A stretch of DNA of 64,000 nucleotides from Bryum argenteum (lineage: Eukaryota > Streptophyta > Bryopsida > Bryales > Bryaceae), in contig CM073323.1 in NCBI GenBank assembly GCA_037043015.1, forward strand, positions 5,890,001 through 5,954,000, written 5' to 3'. Positions 10,281 through 30,708 of the stretch are shown in pieces. Under the pieces are notes generated by a model, which did not search any database, had not been told where the DNA came from, and saw nothing but the letters and a program-made list of their open reading frames with translations. A program made the position numbers and the translations under genes. The number at the start of each line of letters is the position of its first letter. Positions within the stretch are counted from its first letter, which is position 1.

Positions 10281-12404
10281 CTGCATACATGAAGTAGTGT
10301 GAATATATTTGAAGATTGATCCGTTCATACAAATTTTAAATTGCAGAGATGTAGTCTGATGCACATGTTGGAAATGCACAACTTTATTGGTGTGCAACCA
10401 AATCAATATAAGATGTCTCTAGTATACACGCCTCTGAATAGTGTCTAACTGCACAAGCTGCGACAGTATTCTAGAAAGAGACTTGCAAAGAGTGAGAAAT
10501 TATTCAGAGGTTCACCCCTAGGCGCAGAATCTAAATGCCTTTTATGCGGAAAATTCAGAAATCAAGTGGATCGCTAGAATGAACATCAAAATCGCTGACT
10601 GTCCACTCTGCAGTGACGGGCATTTGGCCATTGAATATCTCGGTGCCTACATTCACAGAAAACCAAGCCCGGCTTGCTGGAGGTGTCTCGGGGTCCTGTC
10701 AACTGCACTCATAAGTAGAAAATTGGAGCATGAATCTGATGATGCAGTTCAGAAAAGAAGGAAAGAGTTACCTGATAGAAGTAGAGCCGGTTTGACAAAG
10801 CGCCAACATCAAGCACCCAAGTACGAGGATCGCCTACCCAGCCATCGCCTTTCTTCTCGGGGTAGCCATGGACGGCCCACTCGGGATGCGGCAGCAGCTG
10901 CATGATTTCTTGCGCTTGCGGATTGCTGAAAGGATCACACACGCCGACGGGCTGCTCTGCGTGCAACGCACCGGGAGGCGAGCAGTAGAGATGGTACGCT
11001 TCGTAGGGGAAATGGCTGGTGTTCGTTCGATGGATTCGCGTCCCATCTACTTTAGTGTGGTAGGGTGGACAATTGGTCAAAGCGTCAGGTCTGCAACACA
11101 GGATCAAAATAGTCAGGATTGCAAAATGCTTATAACCAACTTCAGAGGGATGGAACGTGGTGAAGACAACGACCTGCACCAAACTGGCGTTTCGGGATTG
11201 ATAATCATCTCAGTGTAGCGTGTGACGTCGGTGTTCACATCGCCGTCACAAGGCTCCCCGGAGTTTTTCCAGCATCCTCCTATGTCGATCAAGTAGAACT
11301 GGCTCGCTGGCCCGCCTCCTTGCGTCACGTTCAGCGTGAGAACAACCTTAAAATCTGGCGACACCGGCACCTGCATGTGCCCAGGCCACATTCGTAGCAT
11401 CAGCAAGGTTTCCAAACAGTCTAAGTACGCTGCGATTGCTGTTAGGGTTTTGAGCCAGCACCTGGCGCATCATGCCGCGGGTTTCCCAGGGATACCCACC
11501 GGAGACGCCTCGAGTGGCGTCAGCTCGAAGGTACAGCATGAGCCACGGGTACTTCGACGAGACCGTGAGCTTGTGCGAGAAGATCCAGCTTCCCGAGGTT
11601 TCGTTCTTCGCCCATGTCACCTCGAAGTAGGAAATTTTATCATTCGGCAATGTTCCTGCTTGATCCACATCGTAGGTGCCATAAACCGACCCTGTGAGCG
11701 CAGAGCCTTGGACTGTCGACAGATTTTGAAACACGACGGGTTGATTCATGCAGCCTGGGCCGAAGCAGGGAAACGCGTTCAAATTCGACCCAGTGCGAGG
11801 GTTCAAGAAAAACTTCTTCGGGGACTTGGAGAAGTCACGGCACATTCCGGAGGACTGATCGTAGTTTCCGTTCTTGAGCATGAGCATCCAGAAGTGCCAT
11901 GGCTGCTTGGAATCCTTGACTTCGCACAGCGATGCCAAGTACTTCTCCTTCTCCACCACGTACAAATCTGCGTCGTTGGAAATTTCAAAACTGCCTCGTG
12001 GGAAAATCTCGCCTGTTTGTAGCCCGTTGTCGAGCTCCGTCACTTTGTGCTCCGCACTACATTGCTCGTCATTCGCTGCAGCTCATTCACGCAAAGAATC
12101 ACCACCAGCTACAAATGGCTACAATCGATCAACAACAATTAAAATTGAGCGTACCATCATCGGGTGACTTGCAATGGATGTCAGTGCAATCGGCCCAGCG
12201 AGGAGACGGCGCGTTGGGGTCCTCGTAACCCACTCGGTTGCAGAAATTCCACCCCTCCACGGCCACGCGCACTTTGTCACTCTTCATTCCTGGGTCGCCG
12301 AGGACACTCCGCCCTAGGTGCAGCTTCAAGGCTTCATCCGCGGCGCACACTTGCAATAAAATTCCAATGAAGCACCAACAAATTGTCCACTTGGAAATGT
12401 CCAT
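10128..12404 (-). CDS. Secreted plant protein of unknown function (DUF7705-like)
   Basis: Exons are 12404-12155, 12075-11462, 11370-11174, 11090-10772, then one of two last exons (10695-10555 or 10280-10128). Both join in phase, giving 506 or 510 residues. The N-terminus has a signal peptide (MDISKWTICWCFIGILLQVC). The body is rich in Cys and aromatic residues: SQFYLIDIGGCWKN, NCPPYHT, PYEAYHLYCSPPGA, CDPFSNPQ and GWVGDPRTWVLDVG. The C-terminal motif is DPxTPPA...AEWTVSDFDV. I recognise this as a conserved land-plant family without known function; the DUF7705 name is from memory and needs a profile search. The start at 12404 is chosen because a TATA box lies about 60 bases upstream, which would place an earlier Met (12455) before the transcript start. 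Confidence 0.85.
10555..10695 (-). other. Proximal alternative last exon (46 aa)
   Basis: This follows acceptor TTGACAG and encodes DPETPPASRAWFSVNVG through AEWTVSDFDV to TGA at 10557-10555. It shares DPxTPPA, the VxVGTE core and AEWTVSDFDV with the distal exon but differs in the middle and in its C-terminal tail. It carries its own stop, so the two exons are mutually exclusive ends of the protein. Confidence 0.85.
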
Positions 12405-12465
12405 TCTCCTAGCTTCGCAAGTTCGAAGCTGTCGAAGTTCGTAAGAGTGGTGCAAAGCAGTCGAG

Positions 12466-12472
12466 TTTTATA
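12466..12472 (-). promoter_or_regulatory. TATA box of the DUF7705-like gene
   Basis: On the minus strand this reads TATAAAA, about 62 bases upstream of the chosen ATG at 12404. It predicts transcription starting near 12437 and a short leader. Confidence 0.6.
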
Positions 12473-12878
12473 AGCTCACCGCCTTCAATTGCACGTGCGA
12501 GTGATAATTGCAACACCGACGTCGAGAACACATATTCTCAACACCCACTGCTTTGATTATTGTACTCTTTTGGAAACTTGTACTGCATGCTCTGCCTTTT
12601 TAACTGTAGCAATGAATGTGGATATCCACAAGTGCCACAGACTTTTCTTAGAAAGGAGTAGAAAGTGGCTGTGAAGCTGTTTCATGAAACTCTAACATTT
12701 GCAGAACAATTTCAGGGTTGTTTGAATTGGATGAGCGTTGGTTTTCAATGTTTGATTGATCATAAGATTGCATTGATTTGTTGGTGTTGACACTCTAGTC
12801 TAGTGGGACATGAGTCAAGACTCTCGAACACTGTGCTTTCATGATTACTGGTTTCGGATTTAAGGATCACTTGATTTA

Positions 12879-13202
12879 GAGCATCCCCACTAGTCCCTTA
12901 AACCTTTAAACCTCCATCCATCCTCATCCAAGTTAAGGGGTTAAGGGTCAAAATTGTCTCCCACTAGTGACCTCTAACCTTAAATTTTAAAGTTTTCATC
13001 CAGGCCGTCAGAACGAAAGCGAGCAAAAACCTGAAAGTTTCAGGTCGCCCGTAAACGCCCGTAAACTCCATTTCTTTCTGCTTGGACTCATTAAGGGTGG
13101 CACACTTTGCCTTCAACCTTTAACCTTAACCTCAATCATCCGTCCACATGACGGATTAAAGGTTTAAAGGCTTAAAGGTTTACGGGACTAGTGGGGATGC
13201 TC
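12879..13202. mobile_element. Tourist/Harbinger-like MITE, 324 bp
   Basis: The terminal inverted repeats read GAGCATCCCCACTAGTCCC at the left and its complement at the right, continuing with TAAACCTTTAA-type sequence. Both ends are flanked by a TTA trinucleotide (12876-12878 and 13203-13205). A 3-bp TWA target duplication is typical of PIF/Harbinger elements. It has no coding capacity. Confidence 0.85.
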
Positions 13203-13606
13203 TTATGCCGTGAGACATGCAAGTGGGACTTTTGATTGTGTACCATAGAGTGGTTGCAGAGCATATACCAAAGTGCTTTGGGTTTCTTCACCATAATAGC
13301 TTTGCAAATCTAATGATACCATGTATCCACACCAAACATCACAGGGTGTCAATTCAAGGTATCATTTTAGAAACACCTATGTGTTCAACTTCGAAAATTC
13401 ATTGTAAATCGTAAAAGCGTCCAAAATGATGATTCCACCTTCTCTATTCTTTCACCTATTTCCCCCATGCACAAAAATTGCTTGCAGTGTTAACTTTATT
13501 ACGAATTTTCCCATGCTAAATTTGAGCCATTATTGAAACCTTACCTTAACCCTTGAGCGCCCAAGATGTCCGAAAAACAACATTTTGGATAAAAGGCAGA
13601 AACTCT

Positions 13607-13695
13607 GAAGAGCCATAACTTCTTCATTTAGACTTCGTTTTGAACAATATCACTTAGGTTGGGTTCTAAATCAATTCTAGTTTGTGTGGTAAAAA
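13607..13695 (+). repeat. Dispersed repeat family A, copy 2
   Basis: Same start (GAAGAGCCATAACTTCTTCA) and end (TGTGTGGTAAAAA) as the copy at 5456. The central part (CACTTAGGTTGGGTTCTAAATC) has a few substitutions. Confidence 0.7.
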
Positions 13696-15000
13696 CTGAT
13701 GGCAATTTCACTTCAAAGTGAGAATGTTGTAATTCTTTTAGGATACTAATATGCTACGATCTCACAGTCTATGAGGCCTCATGACTCCAAATTTGAATAT
13801 GTGACCGACTCCAAATTTAAATTACGTGACCTACAACAAGTATACTACAAGATTGTACGGTTGAGAACTAGATAGCTTCCCTTCATTTTCATTCATGACA
13901 CTTTGCAAACAATTATGTTGGATGTTTAAGGGTGAACCAGGGGGCAAGTAATACTCTATTTGCATAGAGTATATATTAAAGTCTTAGATTTTATTTATAC
14001 CGTGACATTTACTAGATTTCACTTATACAAAAACGAACCAATTATTATTTTTCACATGTAGATTTCATGAGAGTTTTTCAGAGTTTATTATTTTTAGGTT
14101 TTTATACCTAAAAATTTCAAAAATATAGAGATAAGAAATTGACATAAAGCATTGAGAAATGATGAAATTTAATCACCTGTAATTTTGAAAATAATTCACT
14201 TTCTATCGGTTGAAAATTTGAAGATTTTTGTTCTATGAAATAATTAATTATTTACTGCCAAATTCTGGTAGAAGCAACCGTGATGTGTCAGATGTAACGA
14301 ATGGCTCCAAATGACTCCAATTAGACTGCCACTTGTACTATTACCAACATATCGAAACTGAGGTCAATTCTTTTGCTAATGAGACTTCGGAGATACCTCA
14401 ATTATTGGCACTTGGACATGAAATCTTTAGATGCAAAATACATTGTGTCATGATATCTTTAAAATGAATCTTCGGTGTGGTGGGATCATGCATGTTACAC
14501 TGACTTTGAACTCAAGGTAGGAGACATGTGAAGTGAATGTGCAGGAGTACGTTTCATTCTCCCTGCTTGCAAAACAAGACTCCATCCATGACATTACCTA
14601 CACAATAACATGTTCAAACCACACCCACGGCAGCCAAATGTTTGTTTTGTTCTCGTAAATTTTTAATATGTTGAGCAATGGATGCTCATGGCAGCTAAGT
14701 TTTTGCTGTTAAATCCCTTTCACAGGGTGGGCAGAGAAGCCTGCAAAAGACCGAAGGACATGCATCCTACATGTGTGCAGTCTCCATTGAGAAATCTCGT
14801 GTCCCGTGAGAAGCAAGTACATCAATGCACTTCAAGTCTTTTGACATGATGGTGCTGTCGTGCAACTGCAAGCAAGTCATAAATTACACCTTCATGGCCA
14901 CAATCCTACATTATGAAGCCATCAAAAAGTTTCTCTCCACTCATTTTTTCACTCAAAAGGAGTTCAACACAAGCGTAGTACACATACCAGGTGTACCGAA

Positions 15001-15120
15001 TCAACTCCAAAGAACGGTGGAGTAATTCACAAGACATGAATTACTCTTCTGCTGCTAGAATTAACTCCAAAGAACGGTGGAGTAATTCATAAGACATGAA
15101 TTACTCTTCTGCTGCTAGAA
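15001..15120 (+). repeat. 60-bp direct tandem duplication
   Basis: Units 15001-15060 and 15061-15120 differ at only two bases (C/T at unit position 2, C/T at position 30). Each contains AACTCCAAAGAACGGTGGAG and ends TTCTGCTGCTAGAA. It is recent and non-coding. Confidence 0.97.
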
Positions 15121-15848
15121 AAGCATTGATATGACAGGTTCACAGATGCATTCTGATCACTTTTTAAACTACCACAATCTGTACGTGCTATACCATTTCT
15201 TGATATACTCAAAGAGTACTACTTTTGAATATCATGTGAAACTGAATGATAATAATGATAATAGTTTTTACATGTTGTAATCAACACTAATTTATATTGT
15301 GCGATTCGGTCACAAAAACTCATCTATTCTTCCATTTTATTCTCCAATTGATACTGAAGTGCACCTATCATTCTATACCTCTGTGAAGGAATTTCTTTCA
15401 CATGCATTATTTTCAAAACTCTAATATATGATGCATTTCGAGTGAAAGGTATCATAAGTACATACCTTTTTTCCGTTGATCATAGAAGGTACCAGGTTAC
15501 ACATGCAGGTAATGTTGAAAAATACTAACTTCACGCAGATAAGGTTACATTGAGTCAAAGTGGAGAGAGAATGAACCTTGAAATTTGTTGTAGAGACATC
15601 ATCACGGGAAGTATTTAGATGTTCTTATGAAACTACTTCCTGATGTGCTGTGAAATGATATATTATAATTGAGCAACAAGGGTCGTCATTGTGACTTGTG
15701 ACAGCCCATTCAATACCAGATGAAGTACAAAGGTATGAAGAGAATGACCCTGCAGGTAAATGAAGTTAGAACTTCTTGTCTGGTCTTCGAGTTAGCTCGC
15801 ATGGTCAAGTCTTTGAATGGGAGTTACACATGATAAGGCTATTTAATG

Positions 15849-18800
15849 TTAATAAGCCGTAGAATCCACAAGTTGATACTGCCTTAAGTACTTAGTATCT
15901 ACTCCACCTTCACGTACAAGAGCCACTCGTCCTGTCCTTGCTACCTGCCATATCAGATCATTACAAACAAATCTTGTTAAGAAAAGCATGCTTTCTAAAA
16001 CACAGAACATGCTTTTACACATGTCGGGAAGAAAAGATTGCAACATATCGTAGATCCCTAAGCTCCAGCACTCCATTTGAAGCTGGCTCGTGACATAAGA
16101 ATGCTACCCTCACATATCAAAGCTATGCTCTCATTAGAATACACGGTATGTGTGCCATTCTTACCTCAAGAATACCAAAAGGCTCCAACAACCGCTGCAG
16201 AGCAGCCATCTTCTCAAGATCTCCTGTCAACTGTAATGCAAACAGGAGATTCCATTCAGATAATGCAGGCAAGATCTGGCATCTACGAAGTGAATATGTA
16301 AGCAACGTTATGTAGTAAAGAACATCTGGGGAAAGTAGAAAAGTTTAGGCAGAGAGAATAAATGTGTTGGCGAGAGAAAAACCTCAAGGGTTATAGAGCG
16401 GTTGGAGAGATCAACAGGCTTGGCACGGAAAATAGCAGCCACGTCCAAAACTTCACGACGAACAGTAGACGGCGCAGAAACCTTTATCAACATAAGTTCT
16501 CTTTCTGAAAAAGGTTGGTGTGTAATGTCGTGTACCTGCTCACACAAAGCACACTTTTATGATACATGTACTGGCTTCTGCGTAGAAGTCGATAAAGCTC
16601 AGGGTAAACTGACCGCAAGCACATCCATAAGCTTTGATAGCTGGCTCAGTAGTTTCTTGATAGAATCGTCGGTACCCGGGACCACCGTCAAAATTCGTGA
16701 GGTTCCTGGAGTCTCAGCTGGCCCAACTGCTAGACTCTGTAGAGCCAGATAAAATTTAGTGGTGCTCAGGAATCCTGCAGCTTAATTCACTATTTTAGTC
16801 GAAGCAGCTTACAAAGGAGCTGCACTAAGCTTCCAGCTTAACCCTTTCGAATCTATATCAGGCTGATAAGCACTCTACCTGAATGTTGTACCCTCTGCGT
16901 GCAAAAACTCCTGTTATTCTATTGAGCACCCCCGGTGTATCATTCACCAATATGTCAATAGTGTGGGAAATGAAGCCGGTCGGCTGCCCATATGCACAGA
17001 CAAATCGAAGATTCCATCAGCTCCTTTTCATTCTTCGCAAACTCCAGAATGTTTAGCAAATTAATGCTCAGCTTACAGGTCAAATGAACACGCACGGTCG
17101 ATGCAAGTAAGTGCTGATATTTTCTTTAATTTCCACCACACAGAAACGTGATACGAAGTCAACATTTTCGTGACCCAAGCAATACTCAACATCGTTCACA
17201 CAAAGTTGACTTACATCTTCGTCTTCTTCACCCAATCCCCAATGCGCATCCAGAACTTGATGATACCACACACCGTCATTGTCTGGTTCGACAGCGTAAA
17301 CGTCACCCTACAAAGCATTCAGTGCTTGTAGATTAATGACCAGAGTAAATCCGCATTAAAAAACATGAAGGGAATTCACTACAAAACGAAGATCCTTAAC
17401 ATCAACCCTTACACTTAGCTAAGGTAACTACAAGCTCAAAGGACTAAATGATCAGTAAGTGCTAAATATTACTGTGTAAGTCCTGCCATATAAGTAGCTT
17501 ATTGTTGAAGGAAGTTTCTCTTGTGTGGTTGACTGGCTAGTTAAACGCTCGCCTCAAAATATACCAATATGGCAGATTAATATACACCAAACAAGGGTTC
17601 AAACAATAACACTGGACATGATAACAACTGGAGTAATCAAAGAGAATGACAAGAGGGCAAGGTCAACAGTACCAGTACCATTCAAAGATGAGAACTCACA
17701 TCGGGAGCGGGGTCATAATTCTTAGGAGCAGGAAAGAAACTGTCGACTGAATCAAACGACGAGGTATCATCCTCGTCATCGGACAGTGAACCCATTTTCG
17801 AGACATCTTGTGTTGATATAGTTCTTCCACCAGGCTTCTCTCGTCGCAATGCGATCTGCATATAAGTAAGATCAAAGAGCAGATGTCATAACAAAGACCA
17901 TGAATAGAATAAGCTGGCATATTTCATCGAGGTGGACAGCTTCAAAGAATCAAGAGTCATTTGCCCCTAAAAACTTTTGTCCGCGATCGGACTACCTCTG
18001 GAGACCCTCGGTCTTTGCAAGATGACAACTCGAAAAGCTAAAACAGACTTCGGATTGGTATAATGACACAGATGGTAATCTAAACTCCTTGGGAGTCATA
18101 TGAAACTGTAAAAAACAGATACAGGATCATTTACACCATGGTCTTTCAGCGGTTGAATGCTAGAGCGATAGTCACCTTGCCTGTACGGGCTAGCTCCTTG
18201 ATGCCGAACTTCTTCATTGTTGCTTGGAATGCAACTATTTTCCCCGGGTCCCCTGTTACCTGCAATTATGAAACAAGAATGTGAGAAGGATAAACATCAC
18301 CATATGATCCTATTACGATATGCTAAGGTTCCATCAAGACTACAAACGTTGCAGAACTTCCTAATTTTGAACATACTAATTTTAAGACTGTACCACCTTG
18401 ATATTGATTATGCGTCACCTACCATTGAAAATGATTTCCATGAATCGATTGAGGCGTATACCACTTCCAATTGCTACAATACAAGTTTGATAGGTTTACT
18501 GTACTGAGAATTTATCTTATTTTCTCACAACTGAATAAAGTGGTTCAGGATGTTCATATCAGGTGATTTGGAACCAGCTACAGTATGTTCCCAGATTTAT
18601 AAAAGAGCTACCTCCATAGTGAGTGTCTCCTCCGCCACATCTACAACCCGAGCGCGAAAGATCTCAACCAGCCCCAGAACCTATGAATCAGCATCCCACA
18701 TCAAGCACCAAAATGGAACCTCAGTTGATTGGAGAATGCTCATGATGAATTTGACACTGCGCTTTAATATCTTTCGCTATGTCAATTTGCAATATTGATC

Positions 18801-19839
18801 GAAATTGTCAAAATTGAGAATCACATTCTCACTAATGAATAGAATATAAGGCATCAACACCAACATTCTTGACTATTAGTGGCATGGCACCGATTGATAA
18901 AAGGCAAAATCAAAGCTTTGACATAATCATGCAGCTAAAGAGACTAGCTTAAGTAGCTAAAATCGAACTAAGCAAGGAACCAGGAAGAGACTGACTGAGG
19001 TACTGGCACTTTGACGGCGAATAGAGGCAACAATACGAAGGTGTGTAAAGTCAAAGAGAGCGACAACATCACAATGAAAGCCACATTCTGTCAAGGACAT
19101 ACACTCATACCTCCGCTCGCTGTTCAGGGCGAACAGTAGCCTTCAAGAGCATGAGCTCTCGCTCTACTCGCGGCGCTGTTGACAAGTCAGCCACCTGCGA
19201 TGATCAAAGTATGAGTGACATGAAGGCAAGAAACTGCGACATCCTGAAGAGAAGACTCAAACTTGAGTTGAAGAATGTGGAAAGAGCACCTGTGTGACGT
19301 TGACGAGCTTGTAGAGCTGCTTCATGACTTGTTGCAGAACGCGATCAGTTCCAGAGACAACAATGGTGAACAAAGCCTTGTCTCGATTCAAACCCACAGC
19401 CAACGACTCGATGTTGTAGCCACGACGAGCAATCACCCCTGCAATCCTGTTGATCATTCCGCTCTCGTCCCCAACGAACACGGATATCGTGTATCTGCGA
19501 ACCCTGTTGCAGCCAATGCAAACTTGAAATTAATCGGCAGACCGAATAACTTGCTCCAGAACAGCCCTGCCCTCGATCGCACAATGCACAGAGCAAGGAC
19601 AAGAGTATGAAGCCAAAGTCCGTGCAAGAAACGCACCATGGCGCAGACATACTGGGAACAGTAACCGGGACTTTGGTCGCCACCACTGGAGCTTCCTCAA
19701 TCGCTGCACACCGAAATCCATGTCTCCTCTCCAACCTTAGACTTCGAAACCGTCCAGTATTCTTCACTGAGCTTCGAATCAACGTCGATTCTGAATTGAA
19801 GGAGGAGAGCACCACCGGTTGCAATAATGTGAGCGTCAT
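15849..19839 (-). CDS. Acetolactate synthase small (regulatory) subunit, chloroplast
   Basis: Twelve exons: 19839-19637, 19503-19290, 19194-19111, 18680-18612, 18259-18176, 17855-17700, 17307-17215, 16983-16879, 16736-16614, 16535-16383, 16230-16165 and 15944-15849. All phases agree, giving 481 residues, the plant size. The N-terminus ([15 protein letters not shown]..., Ser/Arg-rich, few acids) is a plastid transit peptide. ACT repeat 1 begins [18 protein letters not shown] (about 70-145) and repeat 2 begins [17 protein letters not shown] (about 307-380). Each is followed by the IlvH-type half that ends in VALRRE-like sequence. An acidic linker ([14 protein letters not shown]) separates the halves. 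The protein activates the catalytic subunit and confers feedback inhibition by branched-chain amino acids, at the first committed step of Val/Leu/Ile synthesis. It is divergent from the AAA ATPase gene. Confidence 0.97.
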
Positions 19840-20270
19840 TGATCAGAACTACTTTGAAGAGGCTCGACTCAAGACTCGTTCTTAAACCCATAACTCGTAG
19901 ATTTGCTCGAGAATCGTAGATTTTGGGATTAGATATTTTTAGACCTATTAAACCCTCTTTTCAAGAATAGGGGCTTCTGTCTGATTTGGACATCGACCTG
20001 CAAGTGCAGTGTCTGATTCTCGGTCCTTTGCGGAGAGGGTTTAGGGTTTAGTGGGTTTACGAGTACGATTGAATTGGATTTCCAATTCGCGTATTTGTGC
20101 CGAATAGAATCAGGAGCTGTTACGTCCAATGAAAGGACGTGAAATTTAAACCGTGGAGAGTGAAGGGGCAAGCAAGAGATTGTTACCAAAGGTCACGTCC
20201 TCCAAGCATCATATAACAAAATTGAAGGCGAAAAGAGTTCTGATGCTGCCGCAATAGGGGAAGCTCGAGG
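19840..20270. promoter_or_regulatory. Bidirectional promoter region with telobox
   Basis: About 430 bases separate the start codon of the acetolactate synthase regulatory gene (-) from the first leader ATG of the AAA ATPase gene (+). AGGGTTTAGGGTTTA at 20036-20050 is a double telobox (AAACCCTAA on the minus strand), an element common in promoters of plant genes active in growing cells. A second related stretch lies at about 20370-20382 in the leader intron. No strong TATA box is apparent. Confidence 0.55.
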
Positions 20271-20629
20271 ATGGCGATCGCAGACAAGTCCGTTGACGGC
20301 TTTACCGATTGGGGACTGATGGTTTCTGTAAGTCTCCATTGCTCTGATTCGCGTTTGAGATTGTTAAAATAGGGTTAGGGTTCACGAGCTCCACTGTGGA
20401 GAGTCATCCCCACCTCCCTTGGCCCGTAAGGAATGCTCTTAAACTAAAATTGCTCGCTCTTTGCAACAAGCGAGCCATCATGTTGAAATTTTCATGTCAT
20501 GAACTTTTTCATCAGATTGGGTCAAGACATTATAAGTAGTAGAAGTAGAGATTTCGTAGTATTTTTTGCAGCTCCCTGCTCTTACCCTGGTCATTTTGTT
20601 CTTTTCCCGTGCAGCTCGTAATGCAATAA
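20271..20629 (+). other. Candidate spliced upstream ORF (23 aa) in AAA ATPase leader
   Basis: ATG at 20271 opens MAIADKSVDGFTDWGLMVS. A consensus donor (TCT|GTAAGT, exon end 20327) and acceptor (CCCGTGCAG, exon start 20615) would splice it to LVMQ and a TAA stop at 20627-20629, 45 bases before the main ATG at 20675. It could instead be plain leader sequence. Confidence 0.45.
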
Positions 20630-20674
20630 TTGTGAGGTTCATACGCCCTGAATCAGGTGCGGAAATTTAGAACA

Positions 20675-28674
<8,000 letters not shown>

Positions 28675-29816
28675 CGGAACCCCATCCACAAGAGATGATT
28701 CAAACATACAATATGCAGTCCCTTAGTTTTGAGTCTGAGCTTACCTCTGATGCCGCAGCCTATTTTAGCTTCACCCCCATTCAAGCTTTAGACGTCGGGG
28801 TAATGAGAGTAGTCAACATTGAGGTGTAGGAAATAGCTTACATTACAGTTAGTGCATAATTTTGCAGGCACTTTTGTGGCTTTTAATGTCCTATTATTGC
28901 AAGTGAAGTGGTTTTGCATTTCATCCCATGGATAATTAGATACCGATGAAACAATCGGTTCAGCAGAGGAATAGATGCAGTTTACCCAGGAGTTTTACTG
29001 CATTTTTAGATATTTTTGTGCTCATTCATATTGAAATTCTAGATCCCCTCAGGAAGATGGTAATTGCGTACATTTCGCGAGATCTTTTCCTTGTTTCTGT
29101 ACTAAAAATGTGCAGGGAGATTCTAAAGTCAGCTCATGTTGTCCTAGATTAGTCATTGATGTAGCCTACTGATTAACAGAAACAACAAAAGCGTTGATAG
29201 ATTTGTACACTGCTGCGGTTAGATTTGTATACTTCTGTGATTAAGTTGGTACAAAGACATCACATGAATTCCAACAGTTGATAATTCAAAAGCATTAATA
29301 ACTCAAAGAAAGATGTGTTCATGTGGAATCATAACCATGATAACCATGATACAAACTAGAGTTTTGATTGAGAATTCTAGGGTTTTGATTGAGAATTCCT
29401 TGATTGATCTGGTTGATGTATTATCAATCTCCCCAAAATCCACCCTCAAAGTGAAGTCATGCCCACTTTTGGTGATAGTTTAGATCTCATGCCGAATTTT
29501 AAATAGAATGACTTCTTTTTGATTTCCATGCTCTCTTTCGGTAGAATATGAATCTACTTTGCATTGGGCCATAAACTGGGAGATAACATGCAGAAAGGAA
29601 AGTAAATGGAAGGATAGTCAAAGTGGATTCATAAATTTTGGACTCTTCTAGAATAATCTGTTGTGAATTTTTGGAGGCGAACTCAGACTTAAGGTGTTTC
29701 TAACCCCGACCGTTTACTTGCAATACAAATGTCATTTCCAATCAATCTCAAACCATAACTTGGTGACCATAAATAGATAGTAACACCATTTGTACTTGTT
29801 AACAAAAACAAAAACC

Positions 29817-30012
29817 ACGGGTACTAGTGCTACTAGTATTTATTTTCGGACACTAAAGTGGTGAGTAGTTCCGTACCAATGTACCGAAAGGGGTGAGTAG
29901 TTCTGTACCAATTGTACCTTTCTCCGCCAGGCACTTACTCATTGTCAAGACGAATAGACACTCTATATATGCCGGCCTCATAAAAAAGACCGAACTTCAT
30001 ATCTATTTATAT
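29817..30012 (+). repeat. Hairpin-ended dispersed repeat, copy 1
   Basis: It starts ACGGGTACTAGTGCTACTAG, contains TCATTGTCAAGACGAA and ACACTCTAT, and ends with a CCGGCCTC...GACCG inverted repeat followed by TTCATATCTAT. It is homologous over its length to 32303-32480. Confidence 0.7.
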
Positions 30013-30362
30013 AAAGGAGCCTAGTGCTAGTACTGCTCCAATTTTGAGCACTCTCCCTTATCACAACAAGAAAATCAACAATGTAGTACAATGGTGCTTG
30101 GATTAAATAAACGTTTTCGGATAGACAAAAACGTGATCTTATCCAAGCGTTGACCACAACGAATCAATGGCTCTTTGCATAATAAAGGGACAAGGACAAC
30201 GTTCTTCAGTAGACATTGATCTTAACGAGGTTGATCTTATTCAGGTACCATTGTATAACAAAACAATACAATTGAAACAAGGTAACAACAAAACTATCTG
30301 AAGGCCATTCAAAATACCTAATTCCTTGCTTTCGTTGCTCTCGATGGGTTACTTTCCGTATC

Positions 30363-30708
30363 GTATTCTGCCTATTCTACTGTACTGACATAATCCCAGT
30401 CTTCACAAAAAAGCTACAAAGTAAAATGACTGTACAGAAAATAATGCAAAAGTCTACGGACAGAATACGTACAATACATGGTCAGCCGGGAAAAAGATAC
30501 TACAGAATCTTGTACTCAAGCAAAAGTAGAAGTGCGACCAATTCTACTGTAGACTGACAGAATACGTACAATACAAAGCTGCAGGAAGCTTGCAATTGTG
30601 ATTGGGTGGCTGAAATGGTAAGTCAAAAGCGAGCAGGACTCCCATACTGGCAAGATTTTATACGTATGTATGTTTCGATTTTGTACGTATTCTGTCCGAG
30701 TAGCGGTG
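30363..30708. repeat. Cluster of inverted and direct GTACGTATTCTGT motifs
   Basis: ACAGAATACGTACAATAC occurs at about 30461 and 30550, and its complement GTACGTATTCTGTC at about 30685. Partial versions (CGTATTCTGCCTATTCTACT) lie near 30363. The arrangement suggests a degraded foldback element. No ends were resolved. Confidence 0.4.

Larger units (their letters stand above)
12473..15848. other. Intergenic region with repeats
   Basis: No exon was recognised. It holds a Harbinger-like MITE (12879-13202), a family A repeat (13607-13695), a 60-bp tandem duplication (15001-15120) and otherwise AT-rich unique-looking sequence. Confidence 0.65.

Noticed and set aside
11371-11461. Apparent frameshift inside the DUF7705-like gene
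   Set aside because: A 91-base GT-AG intron removes it and restores MMRQVPVSPDFKV in phase, so the gene is not broken.
11336-12022. 228-codon plus-strand frame opposite the DUF7705-like gene
   Set aside because: Antisense shadow. The minus strand shows consistent splice sites and phases.
20036-20050. Interstitial telomere remnant
   Set aside because: Only two TTTAGGG units are present. Their promoter position fits a telobox better.
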